Notes under the pieces: model-generated
What the model was told of the DNA's origin: nothing
What the model saw: only the letters and a program-made list of their open reading frames with translations
The model's database searches: none
Assembly: GCA_900550635.1 (NCBI GenBank)
Contig: URSZ01000008.1
Location: 1 to 36,180 of the forward strand
Reading direction: 5' to 3'
Length of the DNA: 36,180 bases
Origin: an uncultured Prevotella sp.
Lineage (GTDB): Bacteria; Bacteroidota; Bacteroidia; Bacteroidales; Bacteroidaceae
Shown: piece by piece, positions 1 to 7,729 of the stretch
Position numbering within the stretch: the stretch's first letter is position 1
Layout of the letters: every line of letters begins with the position of its first letter
Translations under genes and position numbers: made by a program

Positions 1-72
1 AATCGTTTGCAAATGTTCGTCTGTGATGTTAAGGAAACGTGTTCCTGTTGCGTTTAGTTGAATTTTATACAT
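1..72 (-). CDS. Unknown protein, N-terminal fragment (runs off window)
   Basis: An ATG at 72-70 on the minus strand opens a frame of 24 codons that runs to the window edge without a stop. It begins MYKIQLNATGTRFLNITD. It lies 17 nt downstream of the stop of the large amidase-like gene and has the same orientation, so co-transcription is plausible. I do not recognise the family from 24 residues, and there is no signal peptide. The short gap and in-frame ATG are the only support, so this is tentative. Confidence 0.45.
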   Translation of the reverse strand, partial: MYKIQLNATGTRFLNITDEHLQTI

Positions 73-89
73 AGCATTAATTTTAGTTA

Positions 90-3047
90 TTATTCAGATT
101 GCAAGTAACGTGCTATATTTAGCAGGACTTTATTTAGCATATCGTTTTCTTTTATACACTCCAACGGGAAGCCCAAAACAACAGCACTTCCTTTCGATGA
201 GCGATAGGATGTACCGGCAGACGTACCGTCGGAATAATAAAAAACAGTTCGCGCTCCGTTTGCCTGTTTAATCATATCCACTTGTGTTGCCGCGTAATGC
301 CTGCCGTTTGGTTCCCTATATATATTAAAGGACAAATCCATTCCTTTTATATTTGTTATCATAGGATTTTTACTTGTACCTCCGTATGAACAACGAAGTA
401 CATTTTTCAAAAATTTCTTCTCTGCGCTCGACTTCATATCACTACCTATATATGCTCCACTAACCAAAACTCTTCCGCCTTTGGATAAATAAGTTTCAAT
501 GCGTGAGCGTAATGGCAATGTAAACGTTTTATAGTGTTTTAAATTCGAAGACTCATATTTTTCCAATCCAAAAATAATGTCTACCATTGGATATTTTGAA
601 AGATCCACGCTACCCGTTTCTACGGATTTTCGACTACAAGACACAAAAGAATATTCTGGCGCATAACCTCTTCCGTGAGATATGACATAGTCAAAAGTGT
701 TACCTGCAATCATGCGCCCTTCAAACTCATTGCTGCTGTATCCTAATTCGCCGGACAAACCGTCGCCATTATCTGTAGAGAAAATCCTTTGCTCGCCTGA
801 GTATGCCGGCGTCTGGATATAAGGGACGCCCATATCCGATTTCAAATCAAATCCTATGCTATCGGCATTATTTATTACTTTAGGACCGGAAAGTCTGTTA
901 AAACAGTTTACAATTAAAATTGCGCGATTTGATGTTTTTGCCCTGCACGCCGATAAAACTTCACTTGGAAAACTCTCTCCGCCTTTATTTACAGCCGTTA
1001 CCTTAAAGCTGTATATCTTTCCGGGAACTAATTTCTTGCGAAACGACGTTTGTTTTTTTACATACACGCCATTATCGAAGTCTCCGCTTCCTATACGAGT
1101 ATAAACGATATACCCTTCGGGTTTTGCTGTCGGTTCAAGAGAATCCTGCACGGCGGCCCAATTTAAAGACACTTCATTCTTTCCTACAAATTCTATTGAA
1201 AAATTGTCGGGTGCCAAAGGCGAAACAACATATTTGAAATCATGTTCGAAAGCTATATACCTTAAAATAGACTTATATATGCTACGCGCTATATTGAATT
1301 TAAAATTAGGGTCGTGTGCGTAAGTCATATCCTTGAAATTCTGATGCGAAAACATTTCTATTATTGCCGACGGTATATCGGGCCTGCATGTTTCGCTATA
1401 CATTCTGTCGAAGACTTCACGACGCGACCATTTTAAACCATATATTCTTGAAAGTTCTACCGATACGTTATCTATAATCATTTGTATCATATCGTTTGAC
1501 ACATCTCGAGATAACCCTGCCGGATATGATTTCTCTCCGTTAATTCCGCTGGTGGTACAAACTCCTAATGTACCTATCAGGTTGTTTTCCTTATAACCGG
1601 CATCACTATGCACGGCCAAACTCAACTCAATAGGAACCTTCGCTCCTTGTGTAGAAGGTAAATAAACAGAACCGCCTGCAAGGTAATTGGTTGAATACGA
1701 GCGAGCGTTTATATCATCTTTATAATCATTCTCTCCTCCATACACAGAGTATGCACTATATGGCATGCCGGACCACTGGGCAGAATAGCGCGCGCCTTCC
1801 AAATAACGGGGCAAGCCGCTTGTGAACAATTCTCCCGTTTCTTCGTTGAAACCTCTGGCTATATTTCCCATTCCGCCGCCAAATCTTACCGCGTCGGCCG
1901 AGACTGTCCCCTTTTCGTTAGAATAGTTTGTAAGTACCACACAGTTCTCCCGACTTTGTCCTTTTGAAAAATAGAATGTGCCCAAGTACACCCAGGTACT
2001 TCCTCCCATCTTTTGGTTCACATAATATTTAGTTGCAACGCCGCAATGGTAAACTGTATATTGCGCACTACTCACTGCGTCGGGATTAGACTGGTAACTT
2101 ACATAAACAGCATAGTTGCCCGCCTCGGTTACGTTTGGTATCCAAGCAGACTCTGTTACGTTTGCCCGGTTGTTTGTTGTCCTTACATTACGGGCTGTTC
2201 CCATTGCAAAAGGGTTTTCGTTATCCACATATATTTTTTTAGGGTTTGCAAATCCAGGTAAAGCGGATTTTTCCCATAACGTTCCTACATTTTTCTCTTC
2301 GTACAACCCATTATATGTAGGTGAATCGTTGTCAACGATGATTTCATTGCACTGCCAATCGCGCTCTCGTGGAGAATAAACAACGGCACCGGCATTTTGA
2401 AGCATTGGTATCAAAAACGGCACAACTATTGTTTGCGTAAGTAAATCTTCTGTCGTACAATATATATACGGCCGTTGCCACTCCCATTTGTTTTTTGAGT
2501 TGTTATAATATCTTCCATGGCTTGCACAAACCGAAAGGTGGCGGTTCTGAAGACCTTTGGTCGGCGTATAGGCTTTTGATACATTAACCACCCAAGGCGA
2601 GCCTTTATAATTTATACTTCCCCAAGTCTTGCTTCTGTCCGGTTTATTGCGATAAGGATTTGGAATGCGTTCTGCCAGCTCTTTACCGTCAGCGTATATC
2701 AAAAGTTTATATTTTTTATACTCGTCAGGCAAATTGTCATGCAGAGACTTATAAATGCTATTTACTATTTTAGCGGTTAACGGTTGCGAAGCAAATGTAG
2801 CATCCACATCCACGCTTATTACATTTTTATCCGTATCTATGTCATAGTACTTCAGCCGCGGATTTGCATTGGGCTGAAAGTTTGGCGCCTGATAATTTGA
2901 GAAGTAGCTTTCCAGCATATCGCCAAGCCCCCCGTCGTCTGTTTGCGAGAACGCAGGCTGCGCAGTGAAAAACATAATTCCAGCGAACAGAAGAATTATA
3001 TTTTTCTTACAACTATCCGATAGCCTATATTTACCTGCTCTATTCAT
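90..3047 (-). CDS. Secreted N-acetylmuramoyl-L-alanine amidase-like protein with golvesin and FnIII domains
   Basis: A 985-residue exported protein, counted from the ATG at 3047. That start gives a signal peptide (lysines, then ILLFAGIMFFTAQPAFSQ) and overlaps the nth stop as ATGA. The frame is open further upstream inside nth, but there is no secretion signal at the earlier Met. Amidase_3-type features are present: a histidine in SVCASHGRYY (about residue 177), a Glu in YLEGARY (about 417), a second His in LAVHSDAGY (about 480) and a probable catalytic Glu in AIIEMFSHQ (about 564). Between the first His and the first Glu lies a beta-rich golvesin/xanthan-lyase-type domain (about 270-392). 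A fibronectin III domain follows at about 620-712, then a C-terminal flavodoxin/GATase-like region beginning ILIVNCFN. Homologues are often labelled xanthan lyase. The likely role is cleaving peptidoglycan stem peptides in the periplasm or at the surface; this is inferred from residues only. Confidence 0.8.
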   Translation of the reverse strand: MNRAGKYRLSDSCKKNIILLFAGIMFFTAQPAFSQTDDGGLGDMLESYFSNYQAPNFQPNANPRLKYYDIDTDKNVISVDVDATFASQPLTAKIVNSIYKSLHDNLPDEYKKYKLLIYADGKELAERIPNPYRNKPDRSKTWGSINYKGSPWVVNVSKAYTPTKGLQNRHLSVCASHGRYYNNSKNKWEWQRPYIYCTTEDLLTQTIVVPFLIPMLQNAGAVVYSPRERDWQCNEIIVDNDSPTYNGLYEEKNVGTLWEKSALPGFANPKKIYVDNENPFAMGTARNVRTTNNRANVTESAWIPNVTEAGNYAVYVSYQSNPDAVSSAQYTVYHCGVATKYYVNQKMGGSTWVYLGTFYFSKGQSRENCVVLTNYSNEKGTVSADAVRFGGGMGNIARGFNEETGELFTSGLPRYLEGARYSAQWSGMPYSAYSVYGGENDYKDDINARSYSTNYLAGGSVYLPSTQGAKVPIELSLAVHSDAGYKENNLIGTLGVCTTSGINGEKSYPAGLSRDVSNDMIQMIIDNVSVELSRIYGLKWSRREVFDRMYSETCRPDIPSAIIEMFSHQNFKDMTYAHDPNFKFNIARSIYKSILRYIAFEHDFKYVVSPLAPDNFSIEFVGKNEVSLNWAAVQDSLEPTAKPEGYIVYTRIGSGDFDNGVYVKKQTSFRKKLVPGKIYSFKVTAVNKGGESFPSEVLSACRAKTSNRAILIVNCFNRLSGPKVINNADSIGFDLKSDMGVPYIQTPAYSGEQRIFSTDNGDGLSGELGYSSNEFEGRMIAGNTFDYVISHGRGYAPEYSFVSCSRKSVETGSVDLSKYPMVDIIFGLEKYESSNLKHYKTFTLPLRSRIETYLSKGGRVLVSGAYIGSDMKSSAEKKFLKNVLRCSYGGTSKNPMITNIKGMDLSFNIYREPNGRHYAATQVDMIKQANGARTVFYYSDGTSAGTSYRSSKGSAVVLGFPLECIKENDMLNKVLLNIARYLQSE

Positions 3048-3718
3048 TTGTTTTTTTCCGACATTTTCGCAATTTCCGCCCGGTTCATAGCGTAATACTT
3101 GCAGGCTGAAGACAAAGGACATTTTAAACAATCCGGCTTACGCGACTTGCAAACATAACGTCCATGCAGCAAAAGCCAGTGGTGCGAAGCATTAACAACT
3201 TCTGTTGGTAGATTCTTTATCAATTCTTTTTCTACCTTCTCGGGAGTATTGCATGACTCTGGTACCAGTCCCAACCTGCGACTTACTCTGAAGACATGCG
3301 TATCTACTGCCAGTGCGGCCTTTCCGAAAGCTACCGAAAGAATTACGTTAGCGGTTTTACGCCCTACTCCGGGCAAACTTATCAAATTATCAAAGCTGTC
3401 AGGCACTGTACCGTTGAACTTCTCTACCAACACCTTTGCCATCTCCGACAAATGACTTGCTTTCGAATTAGGATATGATACGCTCTTTATGTAATAAAAA
3501 ATTTCCTCGGGAGTAGCCTGCGCCATTTCATATGCCGTGGGATATGCTTCAAATAACGGGGGCGTTACCTGGTTTATACGCTTATCAGTACATTGGGCCG
3601 ACAACATTACAGCCACCAACAACTCGAAAGGATCTCTATAATGAAGCTCGGTTTCTGTACTTGCACTATTTTTTACAAAGTAATCTATTATATAATTATA
3701 TCGTTCTGATTTCCTCAT
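3044..3718 (-). CDS. nth: Endonuclease III (DNA glycosylase/AP lyase)
   Basis: A 224-residue base-excision repair enzyme that removes oxidised pyrimidines and nicks the abasic site. The helix-hairpin-helix reads LPGVGRKTANVIL with the catalytic lysine at 121. The catalytic aspartate is D139 in AVDTHVFRVSRRLGL. The 4Fe-4S cluster ligands C190-X6-C197-X2-C200-X5-C206 are all present. Length is normal for the family. The stop overlaps the start of the downstream amidase-like gene (ATGA), which suggests translational coupling. A TAnnTTTG-type box lies about 100 nt upstream (plus-strand CAAATTTA at 3817-3824). Confidence 0.95.
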   Translation of the reverse strand: MRKSERYNYIIDYFVKNSASTETELHYRDPFELLVAVMLSAQCTDKRINQVTPPLFEAYPTAYEMAQATPEEIFYYIKSVSYPNSKASHLSEMAKVLVEKFNGTVPDSFDNLISLPGVGRKTANVILSVAFGKAALAVDTHVFRVSRRLGLVPESCNTPEKVEKELIKNLPTEVVNASHHWLLLHGRYVCKSRKPDCLKCPLSSACKYYAMNRAEIAKMSEKNK

Positions 3719-3816
3719 AAAACTCTGATTTCATTTCAACATTCCAACAGCTTACATTTTCATGGATATATGCCTTAAGGAACGCATTGCTACAAAGTAG
3801 CAATTACATTGTATTG

Positions 3817-3824
3817 CAAATTTA
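3817..3824 (-). promoter_or_regulatory. Candidate -7 box for nth
   Basis: The minus strand reads TAAATTTG, matching the Bacteroidetes -7 consensus TAnnTTTG. No clear TTTG -33 box lies 19-21 nt upstream. The leader to the nth ATG would be about 95 nt, which is long, so support is modest. Confidence 0.35.
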
Positions 3825-3961
3825 TAAAAAAACATAAAATTTCGGCCATTGCAGCGATAAATACCAAATAAAGTTTTATCATATTCTTTCTATCTCGCAT
3901 AACCTATACTAACTGAAAAATTATACATACGATTTTTTGTTGCTTCTTCTACACGCTGTAA

Positions 3962-4024
3962 AAAATAGGTCGGACATATTTTAAAATACAAGGCACATAT
4001 TTTAAAATATGTGCCTTGTATTTT
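3962..4024 (+). repeat. 63-bp triple repeat, copy 1
   Basis: Three contiguous 21-bp units (3962-3982, 3983-4003, 4004-4024), each AAAATA-N9-TATTTT. The cores are GGTCGGACA, CAAGGCACA and TGTGCCTTG. Units 2 and 3 are exact reverse complements, so 3983-4024 is a perfect 42-bp palindrome able to form a long hairpin. A TTTGTTGC near 3936-3943 may be a degraded form of the flanking motif of the other copies. Confidence 0.9.
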
Positions 4025-4233
4025 TTCTTTTCTCAAAGCTATTTGTAACCGTCTGAAAATTAGGTACAATTTTCATGCCCATAAAACAGACATATACAGA
4101 CCGCCAATTTTACTACGACGTATCAACTCTCGCGAATATTTATTAAAAATCCCCATGCACAATGAAACGATAGCATTTCCATGGGGTTATAGATAAATGA
4201 ATATACAAAATCGCGATTCTGCACTTATTCACA

Positions 4234-4683
4234 TTATGCCAGAAGTTTCTTTACAATAGCCGAAATCTTCTGTCCTTCCGCACGGCCGGCAAGGCGTTTT
4301 GTTGCAACGCCCATGACTTTGCCCATGTCGCGCATGGACGAAGCTCCTGTTTCGGCTATAACGGCTTTTACTTCTGCCTCTATCTCTTCGTCGCTTAACT
4401 GTTTAGGCAGATATTCTTCCACAACTGCAACTTGGGCTTCCTCCTCGGCTGCCAGGTCGGGACGGTTCTGTTCACGATAAAGGGCCGCCGTGTCCTTGCC
4501 TTGTTTTGCCATTTTGGCCAATATTTTCAAAGCCACATCATCACTCAACTGGTCATTTGCGCCGGGAGCGGTCTTTGCTTCGATGAAGTTTTTCTTTATA
4601 TTCCTTAAAGCCTCAAGGCGTACTTTATCGCGTGCTTTCATGGCAGCAATTATATTGCTGCTCACTTTTTCGAACAATGGCAT
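4234..4683 (-). CDS. yqeY: GatB/YqeY domain protein
   Basis: A 149-residue cytosolic protein of the YqeY family, related to the tail domain of the GatB amidotransferase subunit. Visible family features are the helical N-terminus (LEALRNIKKNFIEAK), the central EEYLPKQLSDEEIE segment and the C-terminal GKVMGVATKRLAGRAEG. Length is typical. The precise biochemical function of the family is not established; a tRNA-related role is commonly assumed from GatB. It lies 88 nt downstream of the canonical ftsZ in the same orientation. As I recall, ftsZ followed by yqeY is common in Bacteroidales, and this helps identify which ftsZ copy is ancestral. Confidence 0.9.
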   Translation of the reverse strand: MPLFEKVSSNIIAAMKARDKVRLEALRNIKKNFIEAKTAPGANDQLSDDVALKILAKMAKQGKDTAALYREQNRPDLAAEEEAQVAVVEEYLPKQLSDEEIEAEVKAVIAETGASSMRDMGKVMGVATKRLAGRAEGQKISAIVKKLLA

Positions 4684-4771
4684 GATTATATTCCTTTCTT
4701 ATTTATGGTTATTACTTTGTTTAATGTTTTATGTCTGATTATTTAGAATCCAATACTCCCATTCTTTTAGA

Positions 4772-6088
4772 TTACAAGAAATTAATAACCGAGGACTGCT
4801 CCTGGTCGGCAGGCGCTTCGTTTGCTGCCAATCCGGGGTCATCCGTCTTATTACGAATTTTTTGAAGCACGGCACTACTTCTTTTATATGTAGGTGTCTG
4901 CTCTACCATCGATATTATGTTCTCGTTATCGATATCGGCCTCAGTGAAACGATATACATGGTGGCGGCGTTTTACATTCTTCACGGTTTTGTCATTCTTA
5001 TAGAACTTACCGCGCCGGATTGCCTTGCGCTCTTCTTCTTCGGCCAACTGAGCCTGACGCTCTGCGTCGTCTGTACTTGGACGGGAAAGGAATTCTTCCA
5101 TATATGGCACACTGTCCAATCCGAAGCCGGTGGCAAGAATCGTTATCTTTACCTTTTTGTCAAGAGACGGGTCGAACGTAACACCCCACTTCACTTCGAA
5201 ATCGCTACCGAACTTACTCATGAAATCATGAATTTCATTCATTTCCTCCATGGTTATGGTGTCTTCATCCTTATCGGAACAATAAATACTAAGCAATACC
5301 TTTTTGGCATTGAAAATATCATTATTGTTCAGCAATGGTGAATTAAGGGCGTCTTCAATGGCGTTGCTCACACGGTTCTCGCCGGAGCCTTCGCCGGTAC
5401 TCATTATTGCCACGCCGCCGTTACGCAGCACAGTACATACATCGTTGAAATCAAGGTTTATCTTTCCATGCGTCGTTATAATCTCGGCAATGCTCCTCGC
5501 CGCGATAGTAAGAGTATCGTCAGCGCGCCCGAAAGCGTCAAGTATGGTAAGCTCGGGATATATCTCTCGCAGTCTTTCATTATTGACAACCAACAAAGCG
5601 TCCACATTCTTTGAAATTGCCTCTACACCGTCCAAAGCCTGGTCTATCTTTTTGTTTCCTTCGAACTGGAACGGTATGGTAACAATGCCTACCGTAAGGA
5701 TGTTTTTCTTTTTAGCTTCGCGAGCGATTATTGGAGCTGCGCCTGTGCCGGTACCGCCTCCCATACCTGCGGTTATAAAAGCCATTTTTGTTCCATCGGA
5801 AAGCATTCTGTCTATTTCCTCAAGACTGTCTTCGGCAGCTTGACGCGCTTTCTCGGGACGGTTTCCGGCACCGAGCCCTTCGCTACCCAACTGTACTTTT
5901 ATCTGAACGGGAGAGTCGCTCAACGCTTGATTGTCGGTATTACAAACAACGAACGACACGTCATGTATACCGGTTTGATACATGTGGTTAACGGCGTTTC
6001 CTCCGCCTCCGCCTACACCAATTACTTTTATTATATGGGGGTTCCCTGTAGGGAAACCAAAATCCATAACTTCATCGTTTTTAGGCAT
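4772..6088 (-). CDS. ftsZ: Cell division protein FtsZ (canonical copy)
   Basis: A 438-residue tubulin-like GTPase that polymerises into the cytokinetic Z ring. The GTP-binding loop GGGTGTG is at 110-116. The T7 synergy loop NLDFND (211-216) keeps both aspartates needed for GTP hydrolysis across the protofilament interface. The family segment IMSTGEGSGENRVSNAIEDALNSPLL is normal. After the globular domain comes a basic linker (GKFYKNDKTVKNVKRRHHVYRF), then a conserved-looking TPTYKR segment (398-403) and a short acidic tail ending SSVINFL. It lies 83 nt downstream of a second ftsZ-like gene and immediately upstream of yqeY. Compared with the neighbouring copy it is closer to typical Bacteroidetes FtsZ as I recall it, so I take it as the main divisome FtsZ. 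Confidence 0.97.
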   Translation of the reverse strand: MPKNDEVMDFGFPTGNPHIIKVIGVGGGGGNAVNHMYQTGIHDVSFVVCNTDNQALSDSPVQIKVQLGSEGLGAGNRPEKARQAAEDSLEEIDRMLSDGTKMAFITAGMGGGTGTGAAPIIAREAKKKNILTVGIVTIPFQFEGNKKIDQALDGVEAISKNVDALLVVNNERLREIYPELTILDAFGRADDTLTIAARSIAEIITTHGKINLDFNDVCTVLRNGGVAIMSTGEGSGENRVSNAIEDALNSPLLNNNDIFNAKKVLLSIYCSDKDEDTITMEEMNEIHDFMSKFGSDFEVKWGVTFDPSLDKKVKITILATGFGLDSVPYMEEFLSRPSTDDAERQAQLAEEEERKAIRRGKFYKNDKTVKNVKRRHHVYRFTEADIDNENIISMVEQTPTYKRSSAVLQKIRNKTDDPGLAANEAPADQEQSSVINFL

Positions 6089-6171
6089 ATTACTGTGAAT
6101 TATGTTTGTTTTTATTATTTATTTTTCAGGTGTTTGCTTCTTTGTGTTTTAGCTTATTAGCGTATTCAACG

Positions 6172-7437
6172 CTATTTTACTTCATGCTGCTCCTTTATTT
6201 TCCTCAATGTTTCAGAAGTACGGTTATATGTAGCCGAAGCTGCTATTGTTTCTATTATCCATGGATTATCAATATCGTCTTCACCGAAATGGAAAACATG
6301 ATGTCTCTGCTTTCTTTTCATTCCGTTCTTGCGTTCGTTCTTGTCTCCGTAATAGTAAGCCTTACGCGCTTGCCGGCGGTTTATCTCGTCTATGCTCATT
6401 GAAGAATCTGCGGCCTCATTGTCGCTGTCCTTCGAGTTTGCACTTGCAAAAGGCAAGCTGTTTTTTCCAAAACCTGAAGCGAGAATGGTTATCTTGACTT
6501 TTCCACCCATCCCCGGTACGGGAGCGAAGCCGAATTTTGTCTGGATGTTCTCGTTCACGAACTTTTCCATGAAATTATTAACCACATCGATTTCGGGAAT
6601 GGTCAAAGTATTCTTATCGTCAGAACTGCAAATCGTCATCAATATGCGCCGGGCATTGAATATATCGTGATCGCTAAGCAACGGAGAGGTTATCGCCTCC
6701 TCTATGGCTTTTGACACGCGGTCGGGTCCTTCGGCCTCACCGTAACTTATCAATGCGATACCTCCGTCGCTCAAAACCGTTTTGACATCATTGAAATCGG
6801 GATTGATTTTCATTGAAGTCGTTATAATATCCACTATACTTTTTACTGCAACAAGCAAAGTGTCATCCGCACGTTTGAAAGCGTCAATCATTGTGTTTAT
6901 GGCGCATATCTTACGCAGTCTTTCATTGTTTATTACGAGCAGGGAATCTACATTGCGCGACAGTTCCTCTACTCCGTCAAGAGCCTGGTCTATACGTTTC
7001 TCTCGTTCGAAAAGAAAAGGTATCGTGACCACACCTACTGTAAGCACACCTGCTTTCTTGGCTTCTCTTGCTATCACGGGTGCTGCTCCAGTACCTGTGC
7101 CACCTCCCATTCCGGCAGTAATGAAAACCATGCGTGTACCGTCATCGAACATCTTGCTTATCTCATCAAGGCTTTTTTCTGCTATCTCGCGACCTTTTGC
7201 CGGATTGCTGCCGGCTCCAAGCCCTTCTTCACCCAACTGCCGACGAACCGGAACCGGCGAATCTATGAGCGCAATGCGGTCTGTGTTGCAAACCTCGAAA
7301 CGGACATCACGCATTCCTTCGTTGTACATGTGTGCAACGGCATTGCCACCTCCGCCACCAACACCTATAACTTTTATTATACGTGCGTCGGAAGCGGAAA
7401 TAGGATCGTCTACTTTTGGTATTTCGAATTCTATCAT
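6172..7437 (-). CDS. ftsZ: Second FtsZ paralogue, tandem
   Basis: A 421-residue full-length FtsZ paralogue upstream of the canonical gene. The GTPase loop GGGTGTG (111-117) and both T7 aspartates are kept, so it could be active. The T7 loop is NPDFND (212-217), with proline where the neighbour has leucine. The usual IMSTGEG segment is replaced by ISYGEAEGPDRV. The C-terminal TPTYKR segment of its neighbour is SATYNR here (401-406), and there is no acidic tail: the protein ends RKIKEQHEVK. The linker is again strongly basic (ERKNGMKRKQRHHVFHF). It may be an accessory or regulatory FtsZ that copolymerises with the neighbour but binds different membrane tethers; that role is inference. The 292-nt gap to ftsA holds a 63-bp repeat, so it may be transcribed separately. 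Confidence 0.95.
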   Translation of the reverse strand: MIEFEIPKVDDPISASDARIIKVIGVGGGGGNAVAHMYNEGMRDVRFEVCNTDRIALIDSPVPVRRQLGEEGLGAGSNPAKGREIAEKSLDEISKMFDDGTRMVFITAGMGGGTGTGAAPVIAREAKKAGVLTVGVVTIPFLFEREKRIDQALDGVEELSRNVDSLLVINNERLRKICAINTMIDAFKRADDTLLVAVKSIVDIITTSMKINPDFNDVKTVLSDGGIALISYGEAEGPDRVSKAIEEAITSPLLSDHDIFNARRILMTICSSDDKNTLTIPEIDVVNNFMEKFVNENIQTKFGFAPVPGMGGKVKITILASGFGKNSLPFASANSKDSDNEAADSSMSIDEINRRQARKAYYYGDKNERKNGMKRKQRHHVFHFGEDDIDNPWIIETIAASATYNRTSETLRKIKEQHEVK

Positions 7438-7537
7438 AATTAATTTACCTGTCTACTTAAAACATGCGCTCTACATATAAAACTTATAAAGCCGGTCATA
7501 TTTGTCTGCTTTTTTTAATCGGGAAACTATGCTGTCG

Positions 7538-7600
7538 AAAATATGTCTGAGATATTTTAAAATAGGTCTGACATATTTCAAAATAGGTCAGACCTATTTT
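7538..7600 (+). repeat. 63-bp triple repeat, copy 2
   Basis: Three 21-bp units at 7538-7558, 7559-7579 and 7580-7600. The cores are TGTCTGAGA, GGTCTGACA and GGTCAGACC. The third unit is a perfect odd-length palindrome (10 + 1 + 10). The motif TTTGTCTGC at 7501-7509 lies 28 nt to the left. The copy sits inside the division-gene run, between ftsA and the second ftsZ, where a strong terminator would be surprising. Confidence 0.9.
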
Positions 7601-7729
7601 TTATAAAGTCCCGTAAGATATAAAAAGTTTTATGCCAATACTATATCAGCAATTAAATACAATATGAATCCTTGCTTATTTATGCTTTAATTTATTACGC
7701 AATCTTGATTGTCAGTCTGAACTCTCCTA

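Larger units (their letters stand above)
3719..4233. other. Intergenic region between nth and yqeY
   Basis: About 515 bp, AT-rich, with no convincing gene. It contains a candidate nth promoter box at 3817-3824 and one copy of the 63-bp triple repeat at 3962-4024. A 61-codon plus-strand frame beginning at 4011 starts inside the repeat and looks like noise. Confidence 0.7.

Noticed and set aside
7538..7600. Copy 2 of the repeat as a strong intrinsic terminator inside the division operon
   Set aside because: Stems are AT-rich with short G+C cores, and the location would cut off ftsZ expression; a weak or regulated effect remains possible.
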